Shown piece by piece: positions 1-8,548 of a stretch of DNA of 19,529 nt. The notes beneath the pieces were generated by a model that worked only from the letters and a program-made list of their open reading frames with translations, had not been told where the DNA came from and made no database searches. The stretch's first letter is position 1. Each line of letters begins with the position of its first letter. Where the stretch lies: contig DNFG01000268.1 in the NCBI GenBank assembly GCA_003487005.1, positions 1 through 19,529 on the forward strand. Direction: 5' to 3'. This DNA comes from Bryobacterales bacterium. Its GTDB lineage: Bacteria > Acidobacteriota > Terriglobia > Bryobacterales > Bryobacteraceae. Position numbers and translations under genes: made by a program.

Positions 1-139
1 AGCCATTCGGGGCGGCGGGCTTTGGTTTCAATGGTAACCAGCACTCTTTTATTGATGATAGCGCCGCGGGCGCGGCTTCCGTGGTTTCGCGGGACCGGGT
101 GCGCCCGGGTGCGCACAGAGATACAATACACGGAAAGTC
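1..139. other. Left-edge segment, no gene assigned
   Basis: This stretch precedes the cytochrome gene and cannot be assigned with confidence. Several readings are open. One plus-strand frame (bases 2-34) ends in GGGLWFQW followed by TAA at 35-37. That could be the C-terminus of an upstream protein, and an aromatic last residue would suit an outer-membrane barrel. A second plus-strand frame stays open from base 3 to a TGA at 141-143, overlapping the next start as ATGA. A minus-strand frame is also open to the edge. None is long enough to choose between. TACAAT at 122-127 resembles a -10 box but has no matching -35 and lies too close to the start codon to leave room for a leader. Confidence 0.3.
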
Positions 140-2662
140 ATGAAGGCCAAGATGCTGGTTCTGGGTGTTGTGTGCCTCGTTGCGCTGCCACTGGCTGCCG
201 CCGCCGCGCCGCCGGACTTCGAGAAGGAGGTCTGGCCGATCTTCCGCCGGAAGTGCTTCTCGTGTCACAATGCCACGCTGAAGCAGAACGGACTCCGGCT
301 GGATGATGGTCCGAGCGCGCTCGAGGGCGGGTATTCGGGTCCGGTGATTTTGCCGGGCAAGAGCGCCGAGAGCAAGCTGATTCACCGGGTGATCACGGAG
401 AAAGCGGAGGAGCGGATGCCCAAGATGGGCGCGCCGCTGACGCCGGCCGAGGTGGCGACGCTGCGTTCGTGGATCGATGGCGGGGCGCAGTGGACCCGCA
501 AATCCGCAGCGGGCGCGACGCCGAAATCGACGCACTGGGCGTTTCAGCCCGTGGCCAAGCCTGCGCCGCCGGCTGTCAAGAATGCTGCCTGGGCCCGGAA
601 TCCGGTGGACCACTTCGTGCTGGCGCGCCTCGAAAAGGAAAAGATTGCTCCGTCGCCGGAAGCAGCGAGGACGACGCTCATCCGGCGGCTTTCGTTCGAT
701 CTGACGGGGCTGCCGCCGACGCCCGCTGAGGTTCGGGCGTTTCTGGAAGACAAGCGCCCCGATGCTTACGAGCACCTGGTGGACCGCCTGCTGGCTTCGC
801 CCCACTTCGGCGAACGCTGGGCGCGGCACTGGCTCGACCTGGCGCGTTACGCCGATTCGGACGGTTACGAGAAGGACAACGAGCGGCCGATCGCGTGGCG
901 CTGGCGCGACTGGGTGATCGAGGCGTTGAATCGCGACATGCCGTTCGACCGGTTCACGGTGGAACAGCTTGCCGGGGATCTGCTGCCCGCGCCGTCGCAG
1001 CCGCAATTGATTGCGACCGGTTTTCAGCGCAACACGCTGACGAACCGCGAGGGCGGGACGGATCCGAAGGAGAGCCGGTTCGAGCAGTTGGTGAACCGGA
1101 CGAACACGGCGGGGACGGTCTGGCTTGGGCTGACGGTGGGCTGCGCGCAGTGCCACGATCACAAGTACGATCCGATCAGCCAGAAGGAATACTACTCTCT
1201 GTTTGCGTTTTTCGACCGGAGCGAGGAGATCGACATCGAGGCTCCGCTGCCGGGTGAGCGCGGCCCGCATCTGCGCCACCTGGCGGCGTATCAGGAGAGC
1301 CGGCAGCACCTGATCGAGATCTTCAACATCAAGCCATTGCAGCGCGCCTGGGAACAGCAGATGATTTACACGCTCGATCATCCGGGCGCGAACATCGAGT
1401 GGGACTTTGCGATCGCGAACACGCGGCCGATGTTTGACCGGTTTGAAGCGACGGTCCGGACGCCGCCCGGCGAGCGAAGCGAATATGACGAAGACCGGCT
1501 GATGCGCCGGTTCGTTTCAAGCCCCGGTCCGGACGACGGCCGGGACCCCTACTTCATGGCGTCGATCCGGGAATTCCGGCGGCGGCTGGCGGCGCTGGAC
1601 GCCCAATTGCCGCGCATCACGCGGGCTCCGGCGATGATGGAGATCCCCAATCCACCGCAAACGCGGCTGGCAGTGAAGGGCGACTACCGGGAAGCGGGGA
1701 TCCCGGTGGAGCCGGGCGCGCTGGCCGTGCTTCCGCCGCTGCCGGAAGGGCCGCGGAACCGGCTGACGTTTGCACGGTGGCTGGTGTCGCGGGACAATCC
1801 GCTGACGGCGCGGGTGACGGTCAACCGGATCTGGCAGGAGCTTTGGGGCCGGGGGCTGGTGCTGACGAGCGAGGACTTCGGGACGCAGGGCGAAGCGCCG
1901 ACGCATCCGGAGTTACTGGACTGGCTGGCGTCCGAGTTCATGGACCAGGGCTGGAGACTGAAGCAGGTGATCCGGACGATTGTGACGTCGGCGGCATACC
2001 GGCAGTCTTCGCACGCGCGGCCGGATTTGAAGGACATTGATCCGGGCAACACTCTGCTGGCGCGGCAGTCGCGGATGCGCCTGCCGGCCGAGTCGATTCG
2101 CGACGCCGCGCTGTCGGCAGCCGGGCTGTTGAATGACTCGATTGGCGGACCGTCCGTCAAGCCGCCACAGCCCGCGGGGATTGCCGAACTGGTGTACGCG
2201 GGCAGCGCGAAATGGAAGGAGGATGAAGGGCCCGGGCGGTATCGCCGCGGCCTTTACGTTCACTTCCAGAGGACGGCCCCGTACCCGATGCTGATGAACT
2301 TCGACGCGCCGGATTCGAACGTGGCGTGCAGCCGGCGGCGGCGGTCGAATTCTCCGTTGCAGGCGCTCAATTTGCTGAACGACCCGGTGTTCTTCGAAGC
2401 GGCGCAGGCGTTCGCGTACCGCCTCGTGACGACCGCGCCGGCGGAGCAGCGGATCGACGAGGCGTTTCTTCATGCGCTGGGGCGACTGCCTTCGGAGACG
2501 GAACGGGCGCGAGTCCGGCAGTTGCTGGACGAGCAGTCGACCACGCTGGCGGGCAGGCCGGGCGAAGCGGCCGGACTGTTCGCGATTGAACCGCGGCAGG
2601 CCGCCTGGGTGACCGCCGCGCGGGTGCTGTTGAACCTCGACGAATTCATGACCCGGGAGTAA
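140..2662 (+). CDS. DUF1549/DUF1553 cytochrome c-domain protein (PSCyt1-PSCyt2-PSD1), exported
   Basis: The 840-residue protein has a Sec-type signal peptide at about residues 1-22. A planctomycete-type cytochrome c domain follows (about 30-118), with the haem motif CFSCH at 39-43 and candidate axial methionines in MPKM at 93-96. A DUF1549 domain (about 150-365) contains a second CxxCH at 335-339 in the characteristic context before DHKYDP. DUF1553 spans about 535-835 (RLTFARWL onward). The family is usually encoded beside a DUF1501 protein, as here 7 nt downstream. Its biochemical role is not established; a redox or polymer-processing role in the periplasm is often assumed. It is on the short side for the family because the region between DUF1549 and DUF1553 carries no inserted lectin-like domain. 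ATG 140 is preceded only by GGAAAG; ATG 152 would also keep the signal peptide. Confidence 0.93.
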   Translation: MKAKMLVLGVVCLVALPLAAAAAPPDFEKEVWPIFRRKCFSCHNATLKQNGLRLDDGPSALEGGYSGPVILPGKSAESKLIHRVITEKAEERMPKMGAPLTPAEVATLRSWIDGGAQWTRKSAAGATPKSTHWAFQPVAKPAPPAVKNAAWARNPVDHFVLARLEKEKIAPSPEAARTTLIRRLSFDLTGLPPTPAEVRAFLEDKRPDAYEHLVDRLLASPHFGERWARHWLDLARYADSDGYEKDNERPIAWRWRDWVIEALNRDMPFDRFTVEQLAGDLLPAPSQPQLIATGFQRNTLTNREGGTDPKESRFEQLVNRTNTAGTVWLGLTVGCAQCHDHKYDPISQKEYYSLFAFFDRSEEIDIEAPLPGERGPHLRHLAAYQESRQHLIEIFNIKPLQRAWEQQMIYTLDHPGANIEWDFAIANTRPMFDRFEATVRTPPGERSEYDEDRLMRRFVSSPGPDDGRDPYFMASIREFRRRLAALDAQLPRITRAPAMMEIPNPPQTRLAVKGDYREAGIPVEPGALAVLPPLPEGPRNRLTFARWLVSRDNPLTARVTVNRIWQELWGRGLVLTSEDFGTQGEAPTHPELLDWLASEFMDQGWRLKQVIRTIVTSAAYRQSSHARPDLKDIDPGNTLLARQSRMRLPAESIRDAALSAAGLLNDSIGGPSVKPPQPAGIAELVYAGSAKWKEDEGPGRYRRGLYVHFQRTAPYPMLMNFDAPDSNVACSRRRRSNSPLQALNLLNDPVFFEAAQAFAYRLVTTAPAEQRIDEAFLHALGRLPSETERARVRQLLDEQSTTLAGRPGEAAGLFAIEPRQAAWVTAARVLLNLDEFMTRE

Positions 2663-2669
2663 CGCCGCC

Positions 2670-4103
2670 ATGCCGATGAACGAACTGAATTACCTTTCTC
2701 TCCGCAACCGCCGGCGCTTCCTTCGTGAAGTGGGAGGCGGCATTGGCATGATGGGCCTGGCGCACCTGCTGAACCGGGACGGGCTGGCCGCGACGGCGGG
2801 GCCGCTGGCTCCCAAGAAGCCGCATTTTCCCGGCAAGGCGAAGAACGTGATCTTCATGTTCATGGAAGGCGCGCCGAGCCAGATGGATCTGTTCGATCCG
2901 AAGCCCGAGCTGGCGAAGTGGAGTGGCAAGCCGCTGCCGGATTCGCTGACTTCGCAGCTCCGGCTGGCGTTCATTCCGAAGGACGCGAAGGTGATGGCGA
3001 GTCCGCGGGTCTTCAAGCCGCACGGGCAGTCGGGGATCGAGTTTTCTGATTACATCCCGCACATTGCTTCGTGCGCGGACGATCTATGCCTGGTCCGGTC
3101 GATGCACACGGAGGCGTTCAACCATCATCCGGGGCAGTTGTTGCTGTTCACGGGTTCGATCCAGTTCGGGCGGCCGACGATGGGCGCGTGGAGCGTGTAT
3201 GGGCTGGGCAGCGAGAGCGAGAACCTGCCAGGATTCGTGGTGCTGACGTCGGGTGTGGGTACTTCGGGAGGCGCGTCGAACTTCTCGTCGGGCTTCCTGC
3301 CGAGCCACTATCAGGGGACGCTTTTCCGCAATCAGGGCGACCCGATTTTGTACCTGTCGAATCCCGAAGGGGTGTCGCCGGAGAACCAGCGGATCGCGCT
3401 GGATGCCATTCGCGACCTGAACCAGGCGCGGTTGGACGAAACGGGCGACCTGGAGATCGCCTCGCGGATCGAGAGTTATGAACTGGCGTACCGGATGCAG
3501 AAGGCGGCGCCGGAACTGGCGGATCTATCGAGCGAACCGGCCCACATCCGGGAGATGTATGGCGTGGATGATCCGGTGACGAAGCAGTTCGGGACGAACT
3601 GCCTGCTGGCGCGGCGGCTGGTGGAGCGTGGGGTCCGGTTTGTGCTGATGATGCACGCGTCGTGGGACCAGCACACGTACCTGAACCGCGAGTTGAAGAA
3701 GAACTGCGACCGGACGGACAAGCCGACGGCGGCGCTGATCAAGGATCTGAAGCAGCGGGGGTTGCTGGAGGACACGCTGATTGTGTGGGGCGGGGAGTTC
3801 GGGCGGACGCCGATGGTCGAGATCCGGAACACGCAAGACCCGGATAACGCGGGGCGCGACCACCATCCGCTGGCGTACTCGATGTTTCTGGCGGGTGGCG
3901 GGATCAAGGGCGGGACGGTAGTGGGCAAGTCCGACGATCTGGGTTTCAACGTGGCGGAGGACAAGGTGCATGTCCACGACCTGCAGGCGACGATCATGCA
4001 TTGTCTGGGATTTGACCACACGCGGCTGACGTACAAGCACATGGGGCGGGAGTTCCGGTTGACGGACGTGGCGGGCAATGTGGTGCACAAGATGCTGGCC
4101 TGA
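2670..4103 (+). CDS. DUF1501 protein with twin-arginine signal
   Basis: The 477-residue protein starts with a Tat-type signal: RRRFLRE at residues 14-20, then a glycine-rich hydrophobic stretch to about residue 33. This form is usual in the DUF1501 family. The mature part has the alkaline-phosphatase/sulfatase-like fold expected for DUF1501. The diagnostic WGGEFGRTP block lies near residues 373-381, and GRDHHP followed by a glycine-rich AGGGIKGG stretch near 395-415. The gene follows the cytochrome/DUF1553 gene by 7 nt, so the two are almost certainly cotranscribed and probably act together in the periplasm. No substrate can be read from the sequence. A second in-frame ATG lies two codons in (2676). 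The only SD-like sequence is GGGAG at the end of the upstream gene, so initiation may be coupled. Confidence 0.92.
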   Translation: MPMNELNYLSLRNRRRFLREVGGGIGMMGLAHLLNRDGLAATAGPLAPKKPHFPGKAKNVIFMFMEGAPSQMDLFDPKPELAKWSGKPLPDSLTSQLRLAFIPKDAKVMASPRVFKPHGQSGIEFSDYIPHIASCADDLCLVRSMHTEAFNHHPGQLLLFTGSIQFGRPTMGAWSVYGLGSESENLPGFVVLTSGVGTSGGASNFSSGFLPSHYQGTLFRNQGDPILYLSNPEGVSPENQRIALDAIRDLNQARLDETGDLEIASRIESYELAYRMQKAAPELADLSSEPAHIREMYGVDDPVTKQFGTNCLLARRLVERGVRFVLMMHASWDQHTYLNRELKKNCDRTDKPTAALIKDLKQRGLLEDTLIVWGGEFGRTPMVEIRNTQDPDNAGRDHHPLAYSMFLAGGGIKGGTVVGKSDDLGFNVAEDKVHVHDLQATIMHCLGFDHTRLTYKHMGREFRLTDVAGNVVHKMLA

Positions 4104-4130
4104 GGCGGCGGGCGTTAGAATCGGAGGGAG

Positions 4131-5192
4131 ATGAAACAATTCGCTACCTTCGCGTTGCTGGCGCTGTTGTGCGCCTGTGGGAGCAAAGATCCGGCGGCGG
4201 CGCCGGCGACGCCGTCGCGGGCCGCGGCCGACGGCTGTGAATGGGCTCCGTTCGAGGCGCGAGGGCTGGGGGTTTCGCTGCTGTACGAGAAGTGCCGGGA
4301 GGAGCGGTTCGCGCTGGTCGAGGAAGGCAACGCGATTCTGTTGAAACCGTCGGGCGGGGGCGAAGTGCAGCGGATCGTGGAGGTATTCACGAAGCGGGAG
4401 ATGCAGCCGGTGGACGGGGCGATTCGCGAGCAGTTCGTGAGCGGATTGGAGGAGAAGGAGCGGCTGGGGTGCGCGGTGCAGCCGAGTCCGCGGATGCGGA
4501 TTAACGGATTGCAGACGTTGCAGATTCTGCCGGGACCGCAGTATGCCGTGGAGGTGGAGCAGCGCCGGGAAGCGGGGCCGGCGGCGGTGTGCGGGGATCA
4601 TGGGGACGACCAGAGTCTGCGATTTTTCCTGTATCAGCCGGATGTGACGAAGATCCGGTTTGCATTCGTGGACGCGGGTCAGGATCATCTTTGGTTTGAC
4701 GAGACATCGGTGCGGATGCTGCCGGACGAGGTGGCGGACGCGGCGGTGCGGGAGTTGCCAGTCGAGAGTCTGCCATTGGCGGAGCGCTACGCGGCGACGG
4801 TGGAAGGGCGGCTGGACAAACTGGCGCGAAAGACGGGGCAGTATGTCGAGGGGGAGCATAACTTCACGTGGGCGGCGTTCCGGGAAGGATCGGCGATTGT
4901 GCTGATTGTGGAGCAGGCGGAGCGGGGTGAGCAGGGGTCGGGGTCGATCCGGTACTTTTTCAAGGATGGGAAGCTGGCGCTAGTGCGGGAGAGCAGCCTG
5001 GGGACGGTGCCGCACGGGAGTGCGCGGGGGACGCAGCCGGAGATATTGCGGGTGCTGGCGTTTGCGCCGGACGGGCGGGTGGTGGCGTCGCGGCAGACGA
5101 TCAACGGCAAGGGGGTGCCGCTGGCCGAGGGGGAGGCGAAGGCGGCGCTGGAGCGGGCGGCGGGGTTGCTGAAGCGGGTGCAGGGGGAGTAG
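4131..5192 (+). CDS. Predicted lipoprotein of unknown function
   Basis: The 353-residue protein begins with a short lipoprotein signal: a hydrophobic stretch, then LLCACGSK, with Cys16 the likely lipidated residue (Cys14 is an alternative). A low-complexity Ala/Pro linker (about 19-34) follows. The rest looks like two domains. About 35-200 contains four cysteines (36, 55, 114, 154) that could form disulfides outside the cytoplasm. About 205-350 is a mixed alpha/beta region containing FFKDGKLALVRES, a pattern seen in many uncharacterised lipoproteins. I do not recognise the family. GGAGGGAG immediately precedes the ATG. The 27-nt gap to the DUF1501 gene suggests cotranscription, but a functional link is unproven. 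The stop lies 1 nt from the end of the convergent trmO gene. Confidence 0.8.
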   Translation: MKQFATFALLALLCACGSKDPAAAPATPSRAAADGCEWAPFEARGLGVSLLYEKCREERFALVEEGNAILLKPSGGGEVQRIVEVFTKREMQPVDGAIREQFVSGLEEKERLGCAVQPSPRMRINGLQTLQILPGPQYAVEVEQRREAGPAAVCGDHGDDQSLRFFLYQPDVTKIRFAFVDAGQDHLWFDETSVRMLPDEVADAAVRELPVESLPLAERYAATVEGRLDKLARKTGQYVEGEHNFTWAAFREGSAIVLIVEQAERGEQGSGSIRYFFKDGKLALVRESSLGTVPHGSARGTQPEILRVLAFAPDGRVVASRQTINGKGVPLAEGEAKAALERAAGLLKRVQGE

Positions 5193-5193
5193 G

Positions 5194-6003
5194 TCAGAGG
5201 GCGCGGCAGGCGAAGAGGGTGTCGTCGGGGGCGGCGAGGATCTCGGCGGGGTCTGAGGGGCGGCCGGGATTGGGGCGGTATTCGGCGGCGAGGTTGAGGC
5301 GGACGCAGGGTTCGTTGTGGAAGAGGAAATTGCCCCGGCCGGGGGAGGTGCGGGTGATGCCGAGGAGAGCGTCGACGAGGATGGGATCGCCGAGGGGGGC
5401 TTCGACACGCCAGGCGGGGGGATCGTTGAGGTTGAATTGAGTGAGGCGGAAGTGTTCGATGATGCGGACGCCGAGGGCGATGGAGGGGGCGAGGCGACCG
5501 TGAAAGGCGACGGCCTGGGCGGTGAGTGATTCGCGGAGGGCTTCGCGGGAGGCGGGGGCGCCGATCTGGCGGCCGGTGGCCGAATAGATCAGGTCGCGGG
5601 TGACGAAATAGGGCTTGATGTCGAGGATCGGGGTGGCGTCGAGGAAGTCGAGGCGGTCGAGGGAGAGGGTGCGGCCGTCGATGGCGAGCAGGCGGGCGGC
5701 GGTGAGGCCGATGGGATTGGGGCGGGCGGGGGAGCGGACGGCGAAGACGCCGTGGATGCCCTCCTCGCCGGGTTCACGGACACCGCGCGGGGTGACCTGG
5801 AGGACGTCGCGTTCAAGGGAGTCGTGGCCGGTGGGTGGGGTGTCGAGCCAGGCGAGGATCCACAAGTGAGAGTGTTTTTCGATCCGGTGGAGGCCGGGTT
5901 CGAAGGGTTGATGCAGCTCGATGCGGGCAGGGACGCCCCAGGGTGGCATCTGCTTGCGGGATCTGACCTCGCAGTGGACGACGCCGATGGGCCGGAGTTG
6001 CAT
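5194..6003 (-). CDS. trmO: TrmO/TsaA-family tRNA methyltransferase with FmdE-like C-terminal extension
   Basis: Residues 1-150 of this 269-residue protein match TrmO (YaeB/TsaA/VirR fold), the SAM-dependent enzyme that N6-methylates the t6A37 base of some threonine tRNAs. Visible hallmarks are the start MQLRPIGVVH, SPARPNPIGL at 91-100, and DATPILDIKPY at 122-132. Residues about 164-245 are extra. They resemble FmdE (formylmethanofuran dehydrogenase subunit E-like) domains: FHGRLAP at 167-173, ALGVR at 176-180 and GRGNFLF at 222-228 sit where FmdE has FHGH..PG, a GYR-like motif and GKGNLIF. The second His and the cysteines of the FmdE metal site are missing. ATG 6003 is chosen because the family starts there. 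AAGGAG lies 14 nt upstream, rather far; the in-frame TTG at 6015 would overlap the BON stop. Confidence 0.88.
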   Translation of the reverse strand: MQLRPIGVVHCEVRSRKQMPPWGVPARIELHQPFEPGLHRIEKHSHLWILAWLDTPPTGHDSLERDVLQVTPRGVREPGEEGIHGVFAVRSPARPNPIGLTAARLLAIDGRTLSLDRLDFLDATPILDIKPYFVTRDLIYSATGRQIGAPASREALRESLTAQAVAFHGRLAPSIALGVRIIEHFRLTQFNLNDPPAWRVEAPLGDPILVDALLGITRTSPGRGNFLFHNEPCVRLNLAAEYRPNPGRPSDPAEILAAPDDTLFACRAL

Positions 6004-6011
6004 GGAGGCCG

Positions 6012-6302
6012 TCAAAACTCCTTGATGACGAGTTCGTTGACGACCTGTTTGACGCCTTTCACCTTCTTGATGATCTTTTCGGCCTTCTGGCGGTGTTTGT
6101 CGCGGGTGACCGTGCCTTTGACGGTGACGACGCCTTCCTTGACGGTGATGTCGAAGGCATTGCCCTTGATGTCGCGGTCGTCGGCGAGGCGACGGATGAC
6201 TTCGTCATAGATCCGGTCGTCGGCGGTCACTTCCTGAAGGACGGCCGCTCCGGCGCAGACGCCGAGCAGCAGGAAAGCGAGGAGGATGGCTAGATGGCGC
6301 AT
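6012..6302 (-). CDS. Small exported BON-domain protein
   Basis: The 96-residue protein has an N-terminal signal or anchor (about residues 2-20, MRHLAILLAFLLLGVCAGAA) followed by a single BON domain (about 28-96). The typical pattern is visible: a short helix IYDEVIRRLA, then the strand pair ITVKEGVVTVKGTV at 52-65, a Lys-rich helix, and GVKQVVNELVI at 83-93. BON domains occur in periplasmic or envelope proteins such as OsmY and are thought to bind membranes or other macromolecules. The start is supported by GAGGAG inside the last codons of era, about 7 nt before the ATG, and only 4 nt separate it from the era stop. An upstream in-frame extension is open but would be antisense-like sequence inside era, so it is rejected. 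Cys16 lacks a good lipobox. Confidence 0.85.
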   Translation of the reverse strand: MRHLAILLAFLLLGVCAGAAVLQEVTADDRIYDEVIRRLADDRDIKGNAFDITVKEGVVTVKGTVTRDKHRQKAEKIIKKVKGVKQVVNELVIKEF

Positions 6303-6306
6303 GGGA

Positions 6307-7263
6307 CTACTCCTCTTCATTATCGCCTTTGAGGCCGAGGGTCTCCACTCCGAGTTGGGCGCGCCAGTCGAGTTCGCGGAGGAAGGCGGGGTTTTCGCGC
6401 CATTTGGGGGAGACTTTGACGAACAGGTGGAGGAAGAAGCGGCGGCCGAGGAGGGCTTCGAGTTCGAGGCGGGCTTCGGTGCCGATGCGTTTGAGGCGTT
6501 CGGCTTTGGTGCCGAGGATGATGGCTTTCTGGCCGGGGCGTTCGATGTGGATGGTGGCGGCGACGTTGGTGATCTTGGGGGTGTCTTCCCACTGGTCAAC
6601 GAGGACGGCGACGGAGTGGGGGACTTCCTGGCGGGTGAGGGCGAGGATCTTCTCGCGGATGATCTCGGCGGCGATGAAGCGTTCGGGCTGGTCGGTGTAG
6701 AAGTCCTCGGGGAAGAAGGGGTCACCGGGGGGGAGGCGCTGGAGGACGGCCTGGCGGAGGTCGTCGATGCCTTCGTCCTGGGGGGCGCTGACGGGGAGGT
6801 AGTCCTCGAAGTCGTGGCGTTCGCGGAACCATTCGAGGACGGGGAGGAGTTCATCCTTGCGGGCGAGGCGGTCGATTTTGGTGAGGACGAGAAGGACGGG
6901 GGTGCGGGCGGCCTTGACCATGGCGAGGGCGGCTTCGTCGGCGGGGCCGGGGGCGCGGGTGGCGTCGTGGAGGAAGAGGAGGAGGTCGCGCTGGTCGAGG
7001 GCCTCCTGGATGGACTGCATCATCCGCTGATTGAATTTGGTGTCGGCCTGGTGGATGCCGGGGGTGTCGATGAAGACGACCTGGGCTTGCTCGGTGGTCC
7101 AGACGCCCTGGATGGTGGTGCGGGTGGTTTGGGGCTTGTCGGCGACGATGGCGACCTTGGCGCCGACGAGGGCGTTGAGGAGGGTGGACTTGCCGGCGTT
7201 GGGGCGGCCGAGGAGGGAAACGAAGCCGGCGACGTGTTGGGGGTGACTGCTCACAATCTTCAT
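6307..7263 (-). CDS. era: GTPase Era, 16S rRNA/30S assembly factor
   Basis: The 318-residue protein is Era, a GTPase that binds the 3' end of 16S rRNA and acts in 30S maturation. All G motifs are present: GRPNAGKS (19-26), TTRTT (46-50), DTPG (66-69), TKID (128-131) and SA (159-160). The C-terminal KH domain (about 200-290) ends in the family pattern RIGTEARLELE and FLHLFVKVSPKWRE. The KH loop reads GTKA at 251-254 instead of the usual GxxG. ATG 7263 is chosen because the G domain begins about 10 residues later, as in the family. Its upstream 28 nt are almost pure C/G with no Shine-Dalgarno sequence, so translation may depend on coupling to the preceding corC-like gene. A longer frame upstream of this ATG is antisense-type sequence. 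Confidence 0.96.
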   Translation of the reverse strand: MKIVSSHPQHVAGFVSLLGRPNAGKSTLLNALVGAKVAIVADKPQTTRTTIQGVWTTEQAQVVFIDTPGIHQADTKFNQRMMQSIQEALDQRDLLLFLHDATRAPGPADEAALAMVKAARTPVLLVLTKIDRLARKDELLPVLEWFRERHDFEDYLPVSAPQDEGIDDLRQAVLQRLPPGDPFFPEDFYTDQPERFIAAEIIREKILALTRQEVPHSVAVLVDQWEDTPKITNVAATIHIERPGQKAIILGTKAERLKRIGTEARLELEALLGRRFFLHLFVKVSPKWRENPAFLRELDWRAQLGVETLGLKGDNEEE

Positions 7264-7291
7264 TGTCGCAGGCGCGGGGGCGGGGCGGCGG

Positions 7292-8548
7292 TTATTCGCC
7301 GTTTTCGGGTTCGGCGGCGCGGGCGATGCGGACGCGTTTGACGCGGAGGTCGTCGGAGGCGAGGACTTCGAGGCGGAGGCCGTCGCGTTCCACCGTTGCG
7401 CCGGGGGCGGGGACGGCGCCCATCCATTCGGTGACGAGGCCGCCGACGGTGGAGGATTCGAGTTCGGTCGAGGGGCGGAAGTCGAAGAGGTCGTGGAGGT
7501 GGTCGACGTCGAAGGAACCGGAGACGGTGACGGAGCCGTCGTCGTGGCGCTGGATGTCGTGAGCGGGTTCGTGTTCGTCACGGATTTCGCCGAAGACTTC
7601 TTCGACGAGGTCTTCAAAGGTGGCGATGCCGGCGGTATTGCCGTACTCGTCGACGACATAGACCATGTGAATGCCGCCGGCCTGCATCTCGCGGAGAAGG
7701 TCGGCGGCGGGTTTGGTTTCGGGGACGCCCTGCAGGGGGCGGAGGAGTCCGGCGAGGGTGGCATTTTCGCGCTCTTCGTCGCTGAGTTCCCAGAGGTCGC
7801 GGACGTGGATAAAGCCGATGATGCGGTCGATGGAGCCCTCATAGACCGGGATGCGGGAGAACTGTTCGGCGCGGACGAGGGCGCGGAGGTCTTCGAGGCT
7901 GCGGTTGGAGGGGATGGCGACGATGGAGGGTCTGGGGGTCATGACCTCGCGGACGCGCTTGTCGCCGAAGGCGACGACGGACTGGATGAGGCGGGAGTCT
8001 TCCTTCTCGATGATGCCTTCCTCTTCGCCGGCATTGATGAGAACTTCGATGTCTTCGGAGGGGTCGGCGGGTTTGTCCTCGGCGGGGGCGGGTTCGGAGA
8101 GTTCGTAGAGGGACTGCATGAAGCCGAGGAGGAAGGTGAGTGGCCGGAACAGGAGGGCGAGAAAGCGGAGGAAGGGGAGGAGCGGGCGAAGCCAGGCGCC
8201 CCGGGAGCGGCGGTAGAGGACTTGAGGGAGAACGTAGGCGGAGGCCATCATGACCACCCAGCCGAGGGCGAAGCCTTCGAGGACGGAAGGCCATCCGGGG
8301 GCGGCAAGAAAGGTGGCGGCGGCGAAGGATGCGCCGGCGAAGACCAGGAGGGTATGTTTGATGAGCGAAAAGACAAGCGCGCCGGCCTCGGTCTCGAAGC
8401 CGAGGAGGTCCTGGAGTTCGTCCTTGAAGTAGTCGAGGGCTTCGGAGTCGCGGCCGCGAAGGCGGAGGGCTTCGAGGTAGAGGAGTTGGACCCAGGAGAC
8501 GAGAGCGAGCAGGAGGAAGAGAGTCAGGCCGAGGATCAGGAGGGTCAT
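7292..8548 (-). CDS. HlyC/CorC-family membrane protein with CBS pair
   Basis: The 418-residue protein belongs to the HlyC/CorC (CNNM-like) family, linked to Mg2+/Co2+ handling. Hydrophobic segments lie at about residues 1-21, 62-82, 88-112 and 122-146, fitting the N-terminal membrane domain. A cytosolic CBS pair (about 200-325) follows the family signature EEGIIEKEDSRLIQSVVAFG at 176-195 and VMTPR at 202-206. VVDEYGNTAGIATFEDLVEE at 298-317 marks the second CBS motif. The C-terminal CorC_HlyC domain covers about 335-412. Its ATG overlaps the ybeY stop as ATGA, so translation is coupled. The gene lies between ybeY and era, a common bacterial arrangement with phoH. Transport activity is inferred from the family and not shown here. 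Confidence 0.92.
   Translation of the reverse strand: MTLLILGLTLFLLLALVSWVQLLYLEALRLRGRDSEALDYFKDELQDLLGFETEAGALVFSLIKHTLLVFAGASFAAATFLAAPGWPSVLEGFALGWVVMMASAYVLPQVLYRRSRGAWLRPLLPFLRFLALLFRPLTFLLGFMQSLYELSEPAPAEDKPADPSEDIEVLINAGEEEGIIEKEDSRLIQSVVAFGDKRVREVMTPRPSIVAIPSNRSLEDLRALVRAEQFSRIPVYEGSIDRIIGFIHVRDLWELSDEERENATLAGLLRPLQGVPETKPAADLLREMQAGGIHMVYVVDEYGNTAGIATFEDLVEEVFGEIRDEHEPAHDIQRHDDGSVTVSGSFDVDHLHDLFDFRPSTELESSTVGGLVTEWMGAVPAPGATVERDGLRLEVLASDDLRVKRVRIARAAEPENGE

Noticed and set aside
3525..4859. 444-codon minus-strand frame across the DUF1501 and lipoprotein genes
   Set aside because: It is Arg, His, Pro and Leu-rich, has no recognisable motif and is antisense to two genes with signal sequences and, for the first, clear family motifs.
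6303..6854. N-terminal extension of the BON protein into era
   Set aside because: The extension is Ser/Pro/Ala/Thr-rich antisense-frame sequence. The ATG at 6302 is followed by a proper signal peptide and preceded by GAGGAG.
7264..7842. N-terminal extension of Era into the corC-like gene
   Set aside because: The added residues are low-complexity Ser/Pro/Thr, while known Era proteins start close to the G1 motif as given by ATG 7263.
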